NCBI RefSeq assembly: GCF_014836635.1
Contig: NZ_JACSQL010000022.1
Location: forward strand, 1 to 34,168
Length of the DNA stretch: 34,168 nt
Reading direction: 5' to 3'
Source: Paenibacillus gallinarum
GTDB lineage: Bacteria; Bacillota; Bacilli; Paenibacillales; Paenibacillaceae
The position numbers and the translations under genes are program-made. Shown one piece after another: positions 7,612 through 16,381 of the stretch; positions within the stretch are counted from its first letter, which is position 1; the number at the start of each line of letters is the position of its first letter. The notes under the pieces were generated by a model that worked only from the letters and a program-made list of their open reading frames with translations, ran no database searches and was not told the origin of the DNA.

Positions 7612-8121
7612 ATGGAGCAAAACGGTCAAATTGGCAAGAAGCAGATTGCCTTAAATATTGTTAACAGCAAGAGTAAGCATAAAGGTTTCGGTTCAGGTTC
7701 GATTGATTTGAACAATGTTTCCCCTGTCATCATTGATGGAGGCGTTGCTACCATTGATATTGGTGCGATGCATGCAAAGAGTAAGGTAGAACGCGGCATT
7801 AAATTTTCTACGGAAAAAGCAGATGTACCGAATGGCCGGCAAGTGTGGTTAGTATGGGTAGCGGTAGATCGCACTGCGGAAGGTCAATTGTATGCGGGAG
7901 CAACGGCGTGTGAGATGTTGATTGATACGGAAGCAAAACGCGGTTGGAAGATTCTCGCTGACCATGTAAACAAAATGGATTATGCAATGAAGCGTCGCAT
8001 CATGTTAGATGAGCTGGGAAATGAAGATAAGGCAGCATTAAAGCATCTGCTTATTTCTCATAATGAAGATTGGTGGAATGCAGCTCCAGAGGAGCTTAAA
8101 CAGGCACTAGAGACGAACTAA
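7612..8121 (+). CDS. ywhD: YwhD family protein
   Basis: Member of a conserved Firmicute family of unknown function, named after Bacillus YwhD. The 169-residue soluble product shows the family features I remember: N-terminal LNIVNSKSKHKGFGSGSIDLNNVSPVIID, a central VWLVWVAVDR segment, and a C-terminal DELGNEDKAALKHLL helix. GGAGG at 7599-7603 fixes the start at ATG 7612; an upstream in-frame TTG overlaps that ribosome site. In B. subtilis ywhD lies beside pbpG, as here, though in this window the two genes are convergent and share a terminator. No motif reveals a reaction. Confidence 0.9.
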   Translation: MEQNGQIGKKQIALNIVNSKSKHKGFGSGSIDLNNVSPVIIDGGVATIDIGAMHAKSKVERGIKFSTEKADVPNGRQVWLVWVAVDRTAEGQLYAGATACEMLIDTEAKRGWKILADHVNKMDYAMKRRIMLDELGNEDKAALKHLLISHNEDWWNAAPEELKQALETN

Positions 8122-8134
8122 ATGGTAACAAAAG

Positions 8135-8172
8135 AAGAGGGTTTCGGCATTCAGCCGAAACCCTCTTTATAT
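8135..8172. terminator. bidirectional terminator between ywhD and pbpG
   Basis: Perfect 14-bp stem AAGAGGGTTTCGGC (8135-8148) with GCCGAAACCCTCTT (8154-8167), five-base loop, with T-rich sequence on each strand. Confidence 0.9.
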
Positions 8173-8198
8173 TGTAATAGCTAGAAGCGGACTGATCC

Positions 8199-10253
8199 TT
8201 AATTCGTCCACCAACGTTTGAAGTGATTCCACCAAGAATCATCTCGGTCATTTTGAATTTCTTCTTCTCCATCTGAACTCGGTTCTGCTTCATGTTCATC
8301 GCAGTATTCCGTAGGCTCTGTACCACGAACAAAAACTTCAAGCCTGCGACTTTCACAGTTTTCTCCAGCAAGTTTTCCGGTAGAAGGGTCGATATAGACA
8401 CTAACTACCTCTTCAGGAACCGGGAATATTTTCGGTGGAACGTTTTCGAGCGCTTTTTCCATATACTCTGCAAAAATAGGAGCGGCTCTTCGGCTTTCAG
8501 CTGTAGTAATCTCCTGATTATTATCATATCCTACCCATACCGCTGTTGATAATTCTGGCGTATAACCTACAAGCCAAGCATCTGAACTGGTAGTGCCTGT
8601 TTTTCCAGCAACCGGTCTCTTGATCTTATCTGCTACCCGATGAGCTGTTCCCCCTGTATCAAAGACACTCTCAAGGAGGCTTGTCACTACATAAGCAGAA
8701 GCAGTATCTACCACTTGTTCAGGTGTTTGTTCTGGCACTTTGTACACAATTCGGTCAGCTGCGTCGGTTATTTTCAGCACGGCTATAGGGGCATTCCGAA
8801 GTCCCTCATTAGCAAGAACTGAATAAGCGGAAGCCATCTCAAAAGGACTGACAGGCGATGTACCCAGCGCCAGCGATGGAACGGGATCAAGTGAACTCGT
8901 AATCCCCAGTTTTTTGGCCATTTCAATAATAGGGTCCGTTCCGATTTGCATAAGAGTACTCACCGCATAAATATTATCAGAGACGGCAATCGCTTTTCTC
9001 ATATCAATGGGTCCAAGATACTTATCGCCAAAGTTTTTTGGCTCATACGTTTTACGATCATTATCGTACTTGAACACAGTCGGTTTACTATCGAATTGTG
9101 AAATAGCCGTCATCTGTTTAGATGAAATGGCAGCCAAGTACATAATCGGTTTAAAAGAGGATGCCGGCTGCCTATTATCCGCCAGTGCATGATTGTACTG
9201 ACTGGAGTTGTAGTCTGTTCCTCCGACCATGGCCTTCACATATCCATTTCTCGGATCAATGGATACTAAACCTACTTCAAGATCACTTTCTTTATCCATT
9301 CTACTAGCTACTATTTCCTCAGCAGCTTCTTGCATTTGCATATCTAGGGTAGTGTAAATGTTAAGACCGCCATGTTCCAATTTCGCTGAATCAATCCCCA
9401 GATCATTAACAACTACGTTTCGAATATAGTCTCGGAAATAGGAAGCTTTTTCGTTTGTCTTCGGCTGACTTTTCGGCTTGATATCAAGCATTTCATTATA
9501 AGCCTCATCAGCCTGCTCTTGCGTGATGGATCCGGTAGTGACCATTGAACTTAGCACAACTTTTTGCCGATCTTTCGCCTTTTTCATATTGTTGTAGGGA
9601 GAGTAATAGGTCGGTCCTTTTGGAATACCGGCAAGCATTGCACTTTCCGCTAAATTTAAATCGGCTGCAGATTTGCCAAAATACATTTGCGCTGCAGATT
9701 CAATACCATAGGCACCATGGCCGTAGTAGATTTCGTTAAGATACATTTGCAAAATTTCATCTTTGGTGTACTTCATTTCAAGTTGTGCCGTGTATATGGC
9801 CTCTTTTATTTTTCGGGACCACGTTTTTTCATGTGACAGATACAAGTTCCTTGCCAGTTGCTGTGTGATCGTACTAGCCCCTTGGGACATGTTCATCTCT
9901 TTTATATTTACAAGAATGGCACGAGCCACTCCTTTTAAATCAAACCCAAAATGAGAATAGAACTTTCGATCTTCTACCGAAATGGTAGCCTGGGTTAGAT
10001 CAGGTGAGATTTGGTCTAACTTGACCGGAATTGAATCTTTCCCTTCGGGAGAGAATGTGGCAATAACTTCACCATCTATATCAAAGAGCCTGGAGTTATG
10101 GTCATTATCTGCAAGAGGAAGACTAGTCGCATATAGATAGACAAGAAGTACAACAGCAAATATCAGACCCAGTACGGTTATTCCTGCTAACCACTTCAGA
10201 ATCTTTTTGGTGCGAGAGGATTGCATTTTTGACTGATCTGTAGATTCTGGCAT
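8199..10253 (-). CDS. pbpG: class A penicillin-binding protein (PBP2d/PbpG-like)
   Basis: A bifunctional peptidoglycan polymerase and cross-linker. About 684 residues: a short basic cytoplasmic tail, one membrane helix (roughly residues 18-42), then a GT51 glycosyltransferase domain with SVEDRKFYSHFGFD (catalytic Glu near 94) and GASTITQQLARN. The transpeptidase domain follows, with SSFK (active Ser near 365), SDN near 425 and KTGTT near 551, and the protein ends in an acidic then Trp-rich tail. AAGGAGA serves either ATG 10253 or the GTG one codon earlier. It is next to ywhD as in B. subtilis, where pbpG (ywhE) is expressed in the forespore and supports germ-cell-wall synthesis. The sigma-G-like promoter here fits that role. 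PbpF-type paralogues cannot be fully excluded. Confidence 0.92.
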   Translation of the reverse strand: MPESTDQSKMQSSRTKKILKWLAGITVLGLIFAVVLLVYLYATSLPLADNDHNSRLFDIDGEVIATFSPEGKDSIPVKLDQISPDLTQATISVEDRKFYSHFGFDLKGVARAILVNIKEMNMSQGASTITQQLARNLYLSHEKTWSRKIKEAIYTAQLEMKYTKDEILQMYLNEIYYGHGAYGIESAAQMYFGKSAADLNLAESAMLAGIPKGPTYYSPYNNMKKAKDRQKVVLSSMVTTGSITQEQADEAYNEMLDIKPKSQPKTNEKASYFRDYIRNVVVNDLGIDSAKLEHGGLNIYTTLDMQMQEAAEEIVASRMDKESDLEVGLVSIDPRNGYVKAMVGGTDYNSSQYNHALADNRQPASSFKPIMYLAAISSKQMTAISQFDSKPTVFKYDNDRKTYEPKNFGDKYLGPIDMRKAIAVSDNIYAVSTLMQIGTDPIIEMAKKLGITSSLDPVPSLALGTSPVSPFEMASAYSVLANEGLRNAPIAVLKITDAADRIVYKVPEQTPEQVVDTASAYVVTSLLESVFDTGGTAHRVADKIKRPVAGKTGTTSSDAWLVGYTPELSTAVWVGYDNNQEITTAESRRAAPIFAEYMEKALENVPPKIFPVPEEVVSVYIDPSTGKLAGENCESRRLEVFVRGTEPTEYCDEHEAEPSSDGEEEIQNDRDDSWWNHFKRWWTN

Positions 10254-10290
10254 CACATAGGTCTCCTTTCTAAAAAACAGCCTTATATTT

Positions 10291-10320
10291 CATTATGGGA
10301 ATACAATTCATCCATTATTC
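10291..10320 (-). promoter_or_regulatory. candidate sigma-G (forespore) promoter of pbpG
   Basis: On the minus strand GAATA (10316-10320) is followed after exactly 18 bases by CATAATG (10291-10297). The sigma-G consensus is about GHATR-N17/18-CATNHTA, so the -35 box matches fully and the -10 box at six of seven positions. The start codon is about 40 bases downstream. Confidence 0.55.
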
Positions 10321-10437
10321 ACGATTTGTACAGATTCTCTACATAGGTATTTAGGGTAAAGGTTAACATAAAGTCTAGTTCATGCTAACTCGGCTCTATG
10401 ACTTTTCGATTCTTTACTTTACATAGGGGGTGTATTT

Positions 10438-13350
10438 GTGTACTTGATTCATGCGGCCATTCTGCTCCCCATTCTTGCTGGAGTTGGGATAGCCTTTATG
10501 AAACGTTTGTCTCGCAGCTTTCACTTGGGCTGGGCAGTTCTAACCATCCCGCTTGTCTTATTTATCTACTTTCTTAGCCTGATTCCACAAATAAGTAACC
10601 GGAATTTGATTAATGAATCGATAGATTGGATGCCATCCCTTGGAATTAATTTCACCATTTTATTGGATGGATTAAGCCTACTGTTAACGCTGCTTATTAC
10701 TGGTATTGGCTCATTGGTTGTACTATATTCCATCTATTATATGAAACAGGATCAGGCTTTGCATCGTTTCTATCTATATCTGCTCTTGTTTATGGGTGCC
10801 ATGCTTGGTGTCGTTCTTTCAGATAATATGATGGTTTTGTATGGATTCTGGGAACTTACAAGTATTGCTTCTTTTTTACTTATCGCTTTTCATCACAAGA
10901 AAGAAGCGTCGATCCGCGGCGCGAGTAAGTCATTCCTGATTACTGTTTTTGGTGGATTCGCCATGCTAACTGGATTTATCTTGCTGTATCTGATCAGCGG
11001 ATCCTACAGTATTCGGGAGACGATCGCATCTGTATCTAATATTGCAGAACATCATTTGTTTGTTCCTGCTCTTATTTTAATTTTAATAGGAGCTTTCACC
11101 AAATCAGCGCAGTTTCCGTTCCATGTTTGGCTGCCTGATGCAATGGAGGCGCCAACACCTGTTAGTGCATATTTACACTCGGCAACCATGGTCAAAGCAG
11201 GAATTTATATTGTTGCCAGATTTACACCCGTTTTTGGCGGAGAAGCAACTTGGTTTTGGATCATATCTTTGGTCGGGACGATATCGATGGTGTATGGTGC
11301 ACTGATTGCTATAAAGAAAACAGATTTAAAGGCAATTTTAGCTTACTCCACCGTATCGCAGCTGGGGCTAATTATGTCTTTGTTTGGACTAGGATCAGCG
11401 GCACTCTACTTTGGTTATGGCTCAGAGTCTCTGCTTTATACCACAGCTACAATGGCAGGATTGCTTCATCTGTTCAATCATGCTCTGTTCAAAGGCTCCC
11501 TATTTATGATGGCAGGGATTGTAGATCATGAGACGGGTACACGTGATATCCGGAAACTGGGCGGGTTAATCACGATCATGCCGCTAACATTTACCGTTGC
11601 GCTGATTGGTACCTTTTCTATGGCCGGCCTGCCGCCATTCAATGGATTTATCAGTAAGGAGATGTTCTTCAAAGCTACACTTGAAGTAACGGATTTTTCT
11701 ATATTTAGCCTTGGCACATGGGGGATTATTTTTCCTGTACTTGCCTGGATCGGTAGTGTAATGACGTTTATTTATTCACTCGTTATTGTGTTTCGTACCT
11801 TCCTTGGTAAGAACAAAACAGATACTCCACTCCAAAAGCTGCATGAAGCTCCAATTGGAATGTTGATTCCTCCCCTTATTCTTATATCTATGGTATTAAT
11901 CACCGGTATTTATCCTGACATCTTATCCTCGTCAATTATTGAACCGGCAATGGCTTCCGTGTTATCTCCACTCCTCGCTGAAGGGGAACGATTTGACGTT
12001 CATTTGTATCTCTGGCATGGCTTTACTCCAGAATTATGGATGACGGTAGGAGTCGTTGTACTGGGTGTTATCTCTTATAAATTATTGCCCCGCTGGAAAA
12101 CGGTGTATGAAGAGTACATCCCTGTTTATACCATCAACAAGGGTTATCATTCTATATTTCGAGCTTTGCATCGATTTTCTAAACGCTGGACCCAAACCTA
12201 TATGAATGGTTCGGTTCGGAACTATCTTATCTATATCTTTGTATTTATGATCGTGTTGATCAGCTACGGTTTCTATCATGCAACGAATATAGAATGGAAT
12301 TTCAGTGGGTATGATTCCTTTATGTTGTACGAAACGATCTTACTTGTAGGGCTCGTTGTTACAGCGATCTGTATACCTTTTGCTAAACATCGCTTATCGG
12401 CTGTTATTTTGACAGGAGCGGTTGGTTATCTGGTCAGTTTGTTCTTTGTGTTATTCCGTGCACCAGATCTCGCCTTGACCCAGATGGTCGTGGAGACGGT
12501 ATCCGTAGCGCTTTTCCTATTGTGCTTCTATCATCTTCCTGAACTTACGCCAAAATCTAGCAAGAAATATAAATCTGTAAATCTGATCATTTCTATTGGT
12601 GTAGGTATTATTGTCATGCTGATTGCTCTTGCTGCCAGCGGGACGACACAGCTCGAAACAATATCTGAATTCTATACCGCAGAAAGTTACAACCTGGCAG
12701 GCGGAAAAAATATTGTTAATGTACTGCTGGTTGACTTTAGAGGTTTTGATACATTGCTTGAGATTATGGTCTTAGGCGTAGCAGCACTTGCTATTTATTC
12801 CATGATTAATCTCAATTTGAATGGAAAAGACTTAGGATCTTCTCATCATACACACGCAAAGGAGAAGCAAGATTCAACGGAAGACGAGAAAAGTAACTCA
12901 AATCCGGAGAGTTGGAACAGTGTTCCACTTCGCAGTAACGATGTGTTCCTACAGATGAGTACCAAAATTATCGTGTTCATTATCCTTATCTTTGCACTCT
13001 ATCTGTTCTTTGCAGGACATCATCAACCAGGCGGAGGCTTTATTAGTGGACTGGTTACCGCATCCGCTTTAGTTCTTTTAGCCATTGCGTTTAATACAGA
13101 TACTCTTCGCCGGATTCTACCCATAGATTATCGTACAGTTATCGCCTGGGGGCTCTTAATCTCTTTGGCAACAGCGGCTGGTTCCTTTGTCTTTGACTTA
13201 CCATTTATGAGTCAGGCATTTGGATATTTCGATATTCCTTTGCTGGGGGAAGTGGAATTAACGACAGCTACTCTATTTGAGACTGGGGTGTTTATGGCTG
13301 TCTTGGGTGTCACCATGACGATCATCTTACAGATCGGGGAGGACCGTTAG
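10438..13350 (+). CDS. mrpA: fused MrpA-MrpB subunit of the Mrp cation/proton antiporter
   Basis: Largest part of the multi-subunit Mrp antiporter, which exports Na+ (or K+) against incoming protons and supports pH and salt tolerance. Residues 1 to about 785 match MrpA: NuoL-like helices with FWELTSIASFLL, a lysine-bearing QFPFHVWLPDAMEAPTPVSAYLHSATMVKAGIY segment, GSLFMMAGIVDHETGTRDI, then FRAPDLALTQMVVETVSVALFLLCFYHLP and VVDFRGFD-type sequence (VLLVDFRGFDTLLEI). A hydrophilic His/Lys/Glu/Ser-rich linker (about 795-835) leads into a full MrpB domain starting NDVFLQMSTKIIVFIILIF and containing FAGHHQPGGGFISGL. Total 970 residues; MrpA and MrpB are separate in B. subtilis (about 800 and 140). 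No stop, frameshift or ribosome site with a usable start lies in the linker. GTG start with AGGGGG seven bases upstream. First gene of the operon. Confidence 0.95.
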   Translation: MYLIHAAILLPILAGVGIAFMKRLSRSFHLGWAVLTIPLVLFIYFLSLIPQISNRNLINESIDWMPSLGINFTILLDGLSLLLTLLITGIGSLVVLYSIYYMKQDQALHRFYLYLLLFMGAMLGVVLSDNMMVLYGFWELTSIASFLLIAFHHKKEASIRGASKSFLITVFGGFAMLTGFILLYLISGSYSIRETIASVSNIAEHHLFVPALILILIGAFTKSAQFPFHVWLPDAMEAPTPVSAYLHSATMVKAGIYIVARFTPVFGGEATWFWIISLVGTISMVYGALIAIKKTDLKAILAYSTVSQLGLIMSLFGLGSAALYFGYGSESLLYTTATMAGLLHLFNHALFKGSLFMMAGIVDHETGTRDIRKLGGLITIMPLTFTVALIGTFSMAGLPPFNGFISKEMFFKATLEVTDFSIFSLGTWGIIFPVLAWIGSVMTFIYSLVIVFRTFLGKNKTDTPLQKLHEAPIGMLIPPLILISMVLITGIYPDILSSSIIEPAMASVLSPLLAEGERFDVHLYLWHGFTPELWMTVGVVVLGVISYKLLPRWKTVYEEYIPVYTINKGYHSIFRALHRFSKRWTQTYMNGSVRNYLIYIFVFMIVLISYGFYHATNIEWNFSGYDSFMLYETILLVGLVVTAICIPFAKHRLSAVILTGAVGYLVSLFFVLFRAPDLALTQMVVETVSVALFLLCFYHLPELTPKSSKKYKSVNLIISIGVGIIVMLIALAASGTTQLETISEFYTAESYNLAGGKNIVNVLLVDFRGFDTLLEIMVLGVAALAIYSMINLNLNGKDLGSSHHTHAKEKQDSTEDEKSNSNPESWNSVPLRSNDVFLQMSTKIIVFIILIFALYLFFAGHHQPGGGFISGLVTASALVLLAIAFNTDTLRRILPIDYRTVIAWGLLISLATAAGSFVFDLPFMSQAFGYFDIPLLGEVELTTATLFETGVFMAVLGVTMTIILQIGEDR

Positions 13351-13352
13351 TT

Positions 13353-13691
13353 ATGGAAATTATTATGAGTGTTACCGTAGGTATTCTGTTTGCTATAGGG
13401 GTGTATTTAATTCTTTCAAGGAGTTTGCTTCGTCTTGTACTGGGTCTTTCCTTGTTAACTCATGGTGTACATTTACTCCTGATGACCATGGCCCGTCTAA
13501 AGACGGGAGCACCTCCCCTTTTAGGAGAGAAGGCCGAGAATTACGTAGATCCGCTGCCACAGGCATTAATTTTAACATCCATAGTTATTAACTTTGGACT
13601 TTTGGCATTCTTTTTCGTCCTTGCGTATCGATCCTATTTGAAGTTAAAAACGGACGATATGGAAGAAGTAAGGGGGCCGAAATATGAATAA
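13353..13691 (+). CDS. mrpC: Mrp antiporter subunit C (NuoK-like)
   Basis: Small three-helix subunit homologous to NuoK of complex I. The 112-residue product has LSRSLLRLVLGLSLLTHGVHLLLM and DPLPQALILTSIVINFGLLAFFFVLAYR, the conserved core of MrpC. The ATG begins three bases after the stop of the mrpAB gene, with GGGGAGGA inside the end of that gene as ribosome site, and the gene's last eight bases overlap mrpD. It should be made in step with its partners. Confidence 0.95.
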   Translation: MEIIMSVTVGILFAIGVYLILSRSLLRLVLGLSLLTHGVHLLLMTMARLKTGAPPLLGEKAENYVDPLPQALILTSIVINFGLLAFFFVLAYRSYLKLKTDDMEEVRGPKYE

Positions 13692-15168
13692 TGCGGTTGT
13701 TCTTCCCATCTTCTTGCCTGTACTAACCGGAATCTTGCTCATTTTCTTTATGAAATCAGTCCGGATGCAGCGCCTGATCAGTGGAATTGGTTCAATAGTT
13801 ACGCTCTTGGTCACCGCTTTTTTATTCTATACGGTGTCCACATCAGGGCTTCAGCTTCTTAATATGGGGGGATGGGCGGCTCCATACGGCATTGTATTTG
13901 TTGCAGATACACTTGCTTCTTTATTAGTGTTGGTGTCTTCCGTTATTTCGGTCTCCTGTACTTTTTATGCTTTTCACAGCATTACAGAAGAGCGGGAGAA
14001 ACATCACTTTTATGTATTTTTTCAATTTTTAATGGCGGGTGTAAATGGATCTTTTCTAACAGGTGATCTATTTAATTTGTTTGTTTGCTTCGAGCTGATG
14101 CTGATTTCCTCCTATGCGCTTTTGGTATTGGGAAATACAGAACGTCAGCTTAGAGAGTCACTGAAATATGTGCTCATTAATATGGTTTCGTCGTCTTTAC
14201 TCGTAGTAGCTATTGGGTATTTGTACTCTGTGACAGGAACCATTAATATGGCGCATCTGTCTGTACGAGTAGCTGAAGTAGGTCAAGATGGGATTTTAGG
14301 TGTCATTGCTTTATTGTTTTTGCTGATCTTCAGCATTAAAGCGGGGCTGTTTCTCTTTTTCTGGCTATCTGGATCGTACGCAGCGCCGCCGGCTCTTGTT
14401 ACTGCCTTATTCGCTGGTTTGCTGACCAAAGTAGGTCTATATGCCATCGTAAGAGTATTCACGTTAATCTTCTATCATGATTCGGAATTTACAAATGCCA
14501 TTATTGGCTGGATGGCAGGAGCGACGATGTTGCTTGGAGTTATCGGAGCGATTGCTTATAAAGATGTTAACAAAATACTTGTCTACAATGTCGTAGCTGG
14601 TGTTGGATTTGTTGCTTTTGGTATGGCTGCAGGCAACAAGCTGGCACTTGAAGGTCTGATGTTTTATCTCGTACATGACATGATTATCAAATCACTGCTC
14701 TTTTTGCTCGGAGGAGCACTCATTGCTGCTGCGGGTACATCTAATTTGAACAATATGGGCGGAATGATTAAGAAATATCCGTTACTCGGCTGGATGTTCT
14801 TTGTTACCGCGCTTGCTCTTGCCGGAGTACCTCCACTTAGTGGATTTCCAGGTAAATTGATGTTGTTTGAAGGTGGACTTGACGCGGGCCTCTATGGACT
14901 TACAGGCATTGCTGTGATTGCGAGTTTTATTATGTTGTACTCTGTGCTGCGGGTGTTCATCTATGCATTCTGGGGCAGTGATAAGACGATCCACGGAGGA
15001 ACGATACAGATTTCTGTGAATCGACTGCTTGTTCCGTCAGGGTTCCTGTTTATTCTGATCATCGGAATAGGGATATTTGCTGAAGTTCTTTATCCTGTGC
15101 TCTCTACAGCAGCACATGTATTAATTGATCCTAATCTTTATATTGATAACGTTCTGAAGGAGTGGTGA
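13684..15168 (+). CDS. mrpD: Mrp antiporter subunit D (NuoM/N-like)
   Basis: Proton-channel subunit of the antiporter, homologous to the NuoM/NuoN group. The 494-residue, about 14-helix product has LFVCFELMLISSYALLVLG (conserved Glu in the membrane), LLFLLIFSIKAGLFLFFWLSGSYAAPPALVTALFAGLLTKVGLYAIVR with the conserved lysines, and HDMIIKSLLFLLGGALI plus ALAGVPPLSGFPGKL. Normal length. Start overlaps mrpC by eight bases and uses AGGGGG as ribosome site. Confidence 0.96.
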   Translation: MNNAVVLPIFLPVLTGILLIFFMKSVRMQRLISGIGSIVTLLVTAFLFYTVSTSGLQLLNMGGWAAPYGIVFVADTLASLLVLVSSVISVSCTFYAFHSITEEREKHHFYVFFQFLMAGVNGSFLTGDLFNLFVCFELMLISSYALLVLGNTERQLRESLKYVLINMVSSSLLVVAIGYLYSVTGTINMAHLSVRVAEVGQDGILGVIALLFLLIFSIKAGLFLFFWLSGSYAAPPALVTALFAGLLTKVGLYAIVRVFTLIFYHDSEFTNAIIGWMAGATMLLGVIGAIAYKDVNKILVYNVVAGVGFVAFGMAAGNKLALEGLMFYLVHDMIIKSLLFLLGGALIAAAGTSNLNNMGGMIKKYPLLGWMFFVTALALAGVPPLSGFPGKLMLFEGGLDAGLYGLTGIAVIASFIMLYSVLRVFIYAFWGSDKTIHGGTIQISVNRLLVPSGFLFILIIGIGIFAEVLYPVLSTAAHVLIDPNLYIDNVLKEW

Positions 15169-15171
15169 TCG

Positions 15172-15648
15172 ATGGCACGACAAATGATACTCAATTTGAT
15201 CATCGCCTTCTTATGGATGCTTCTGAATCAATCCTGGACTGGAGCCGGTTTCCTGACCGGATATGTGCTTGGTCTTTTGATTATTGGAATCTTCCGGCGC
15301 TTTTTCCCTACTCCGTTTTATGTTGTTCGAATCTGGGCTGTCATCAAACTGTTGAAACTGCTTATAGTCGAACTGTTTCGTTCATCATTTCAGGTGATTA
15401 GCGCAATACTGAAACCTAAGCTGGATATCACCCCGGGCACTTTTAAGTATCGGACGGAGCTGACTTCGGACTTTGAAATTATGCTTTTATTTCTATTTAT
15501 CTCCTTAACACCGGGAACGCTTGCGCTGGAAATTTCAAAAAACAAACGCACCTTATATATCCATGCCTTTAACATGTCTGACGAAGAGGAAATGGTTTCA
15601 AGCATTCGGGATTCCTTTGAAAAAGCCATAATGGAGGTGACAAGATAA
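15172..15648 (+). CDS. mrpE: Mrp antiporter subunit E
   Basis: Structural subunit needed for assembly of the Mrp complex, found only in Mrp systems and not in complex I. The 158-residue product has two N-terminal hydrophobic helices, the short FRRFFPTPFYVVRIWAVIKLLKLLIVELFRSSFQV segment, and a cytoplasmic-type domain with LTSDFEIMLLFLFISLTPGTLALEI. The ATG lies three bases after the mrpD stop with AAGGAGTGG just before it. The stop TAA shares its last base with the mrpF ATG. Confidence 0.95.
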   Translation: MARQMILNLIIAFLWMLLNQSWTGAGFLTGYVLGLLIIGIFRRFFPTPFYVVRIWAVIKLLKLLIVELFRSSFQVISAILKPKLDITPGTFKYRTELTSDFEIMLLFLFISLTPGTLALEISKNKRTLYIHAFNMSDEEEMVSSIRDSFEKAIMEVTR

Positions 15649-15932
15649 TGCTGCAAGTTATTCTAAACATTTCTTTGCTTCTATTAGGTATCTCAATAAT
15701 AGGCTGTCTATATCGGATACTAAAAGGTCCTTCTATGGCAGATCGAATTACTGCACTCGACACGATAGGAATTCAGCTCATAGGAAGTGTGGCCGTTCTC
15801 TCCATGCTGCTTCATACACAGGCTTATGTAGATATTATTTTGCTTATTGGAATCTTGGCTTTCATTAGTACAGTTGCTTTTGCAAGATTTATCGAAAGGG
15901 GGGTCGTACTCGAAAATGATGACGATCTTTAG
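15648..15932 (+). CDS. mrpF: Mrp antiporter subunit F
   Basis: Small three-helix subunit of 94 residues with the family pattern CLYRILKGPSMADRITALDTIGIQLIGSVAVLS and YVDIILLIGILAFISTVAFARFIERG. Translational coupling with mrpE is clear: the sequence TAATG is both the stop of E and the start of F, with GGAGGTGA upstream. Its 3' end overlaps mrpG by about 17 bases. Confidence 0.95.
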   Translation: MLQVILNISLLLLGISIIGCLYRILKGPSMADRITALDTIGIQLIGSVAVLSMLLHTQAYVDIILLIGILAFISTVAFARFIERGVVLENDDDL

Positions 15933-16314
15933 TATACTCATCGGGCTCTTAGTCCTGTTTGGTTCCATCATCAGTGTACTAAGCGCCTTTGGACTTATTC
16001 GACTTCCAGATGTTTATCTCCGTGCACATGCTGCGACAAAGAGTACGACACTTGGCATTCTATGTATCCTTTTTGGTAGTTTCTTGTTTTTCATTGTATT
16101 CGACGGGTATATAAGTGCAAGGCTTCTTTTAGGAATTCTGTTTGTGTTTATGACTGCTCCTGTTGCCGGTCATCTTAATGCTCGGGCGGCCTATCGTACA
16201 GACGTCCCGCTCTGGAAAGGGACGGTTCACGATGCACTAGCCCCTGTTCTTCGAGGGAAAAAGCGTATTTTAGCAGAGGAAGAAGAAGTAGCTGTGGATG
16301 AAAAAGACGAATGA
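15916..16314 (+). CDS. mrpG: Mrp antiporter subunit G
   Basis: Last subunit of the complex. From ATG 15916 the product is 132 residues with three helices and the signature SAFGLIRLPDVYLRAHAATKSTTLGILCILFG, plus LLLGILFVFMTAPVAGHLNARAAY, then an unusually long acidic tail (ILAEEEEVAVDEKDE). The AAAGGGGGG run at 15895-15903 supports this start or the ATG one codon later; an in-frame ATG at 15847 lies deep inside mrpF without a ribosome site. No intrinsic terminator is visible after it, so some Mrp transcripts may run into speE. Confidence 0.94.
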   Translation: MMTIFSILIGLLVLFGSIISVLSAFGLIRLPDVYLRAHAATKSTTLGILCILFGSFLFFIVFDGYISARLLLGILFVFMTAPVAGHLNARAAYRTDVPLWKGTVHDALAPVLRGKKRILAEEEEVAVDEKDE

Positions 16315-16345
16315 AAAGTTACGGAGTGATATTGCTCACATTATC

Positions 16346-16375
16346 TTTACAGTTATTTCGGATTTAACGTATAAT
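16346..16375 (+). promoter_or_regulatory. promoter of the speE-speB operon
   Basis: TTTACA (16346-16351) and a perfect TATAAT (16370-16375) are 18 bases apart. It lies just past mrpG and would start an approximately 225-base leader before speE. Confidence 0.65.
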
Positions 16376-16381
16376 GCAAAA

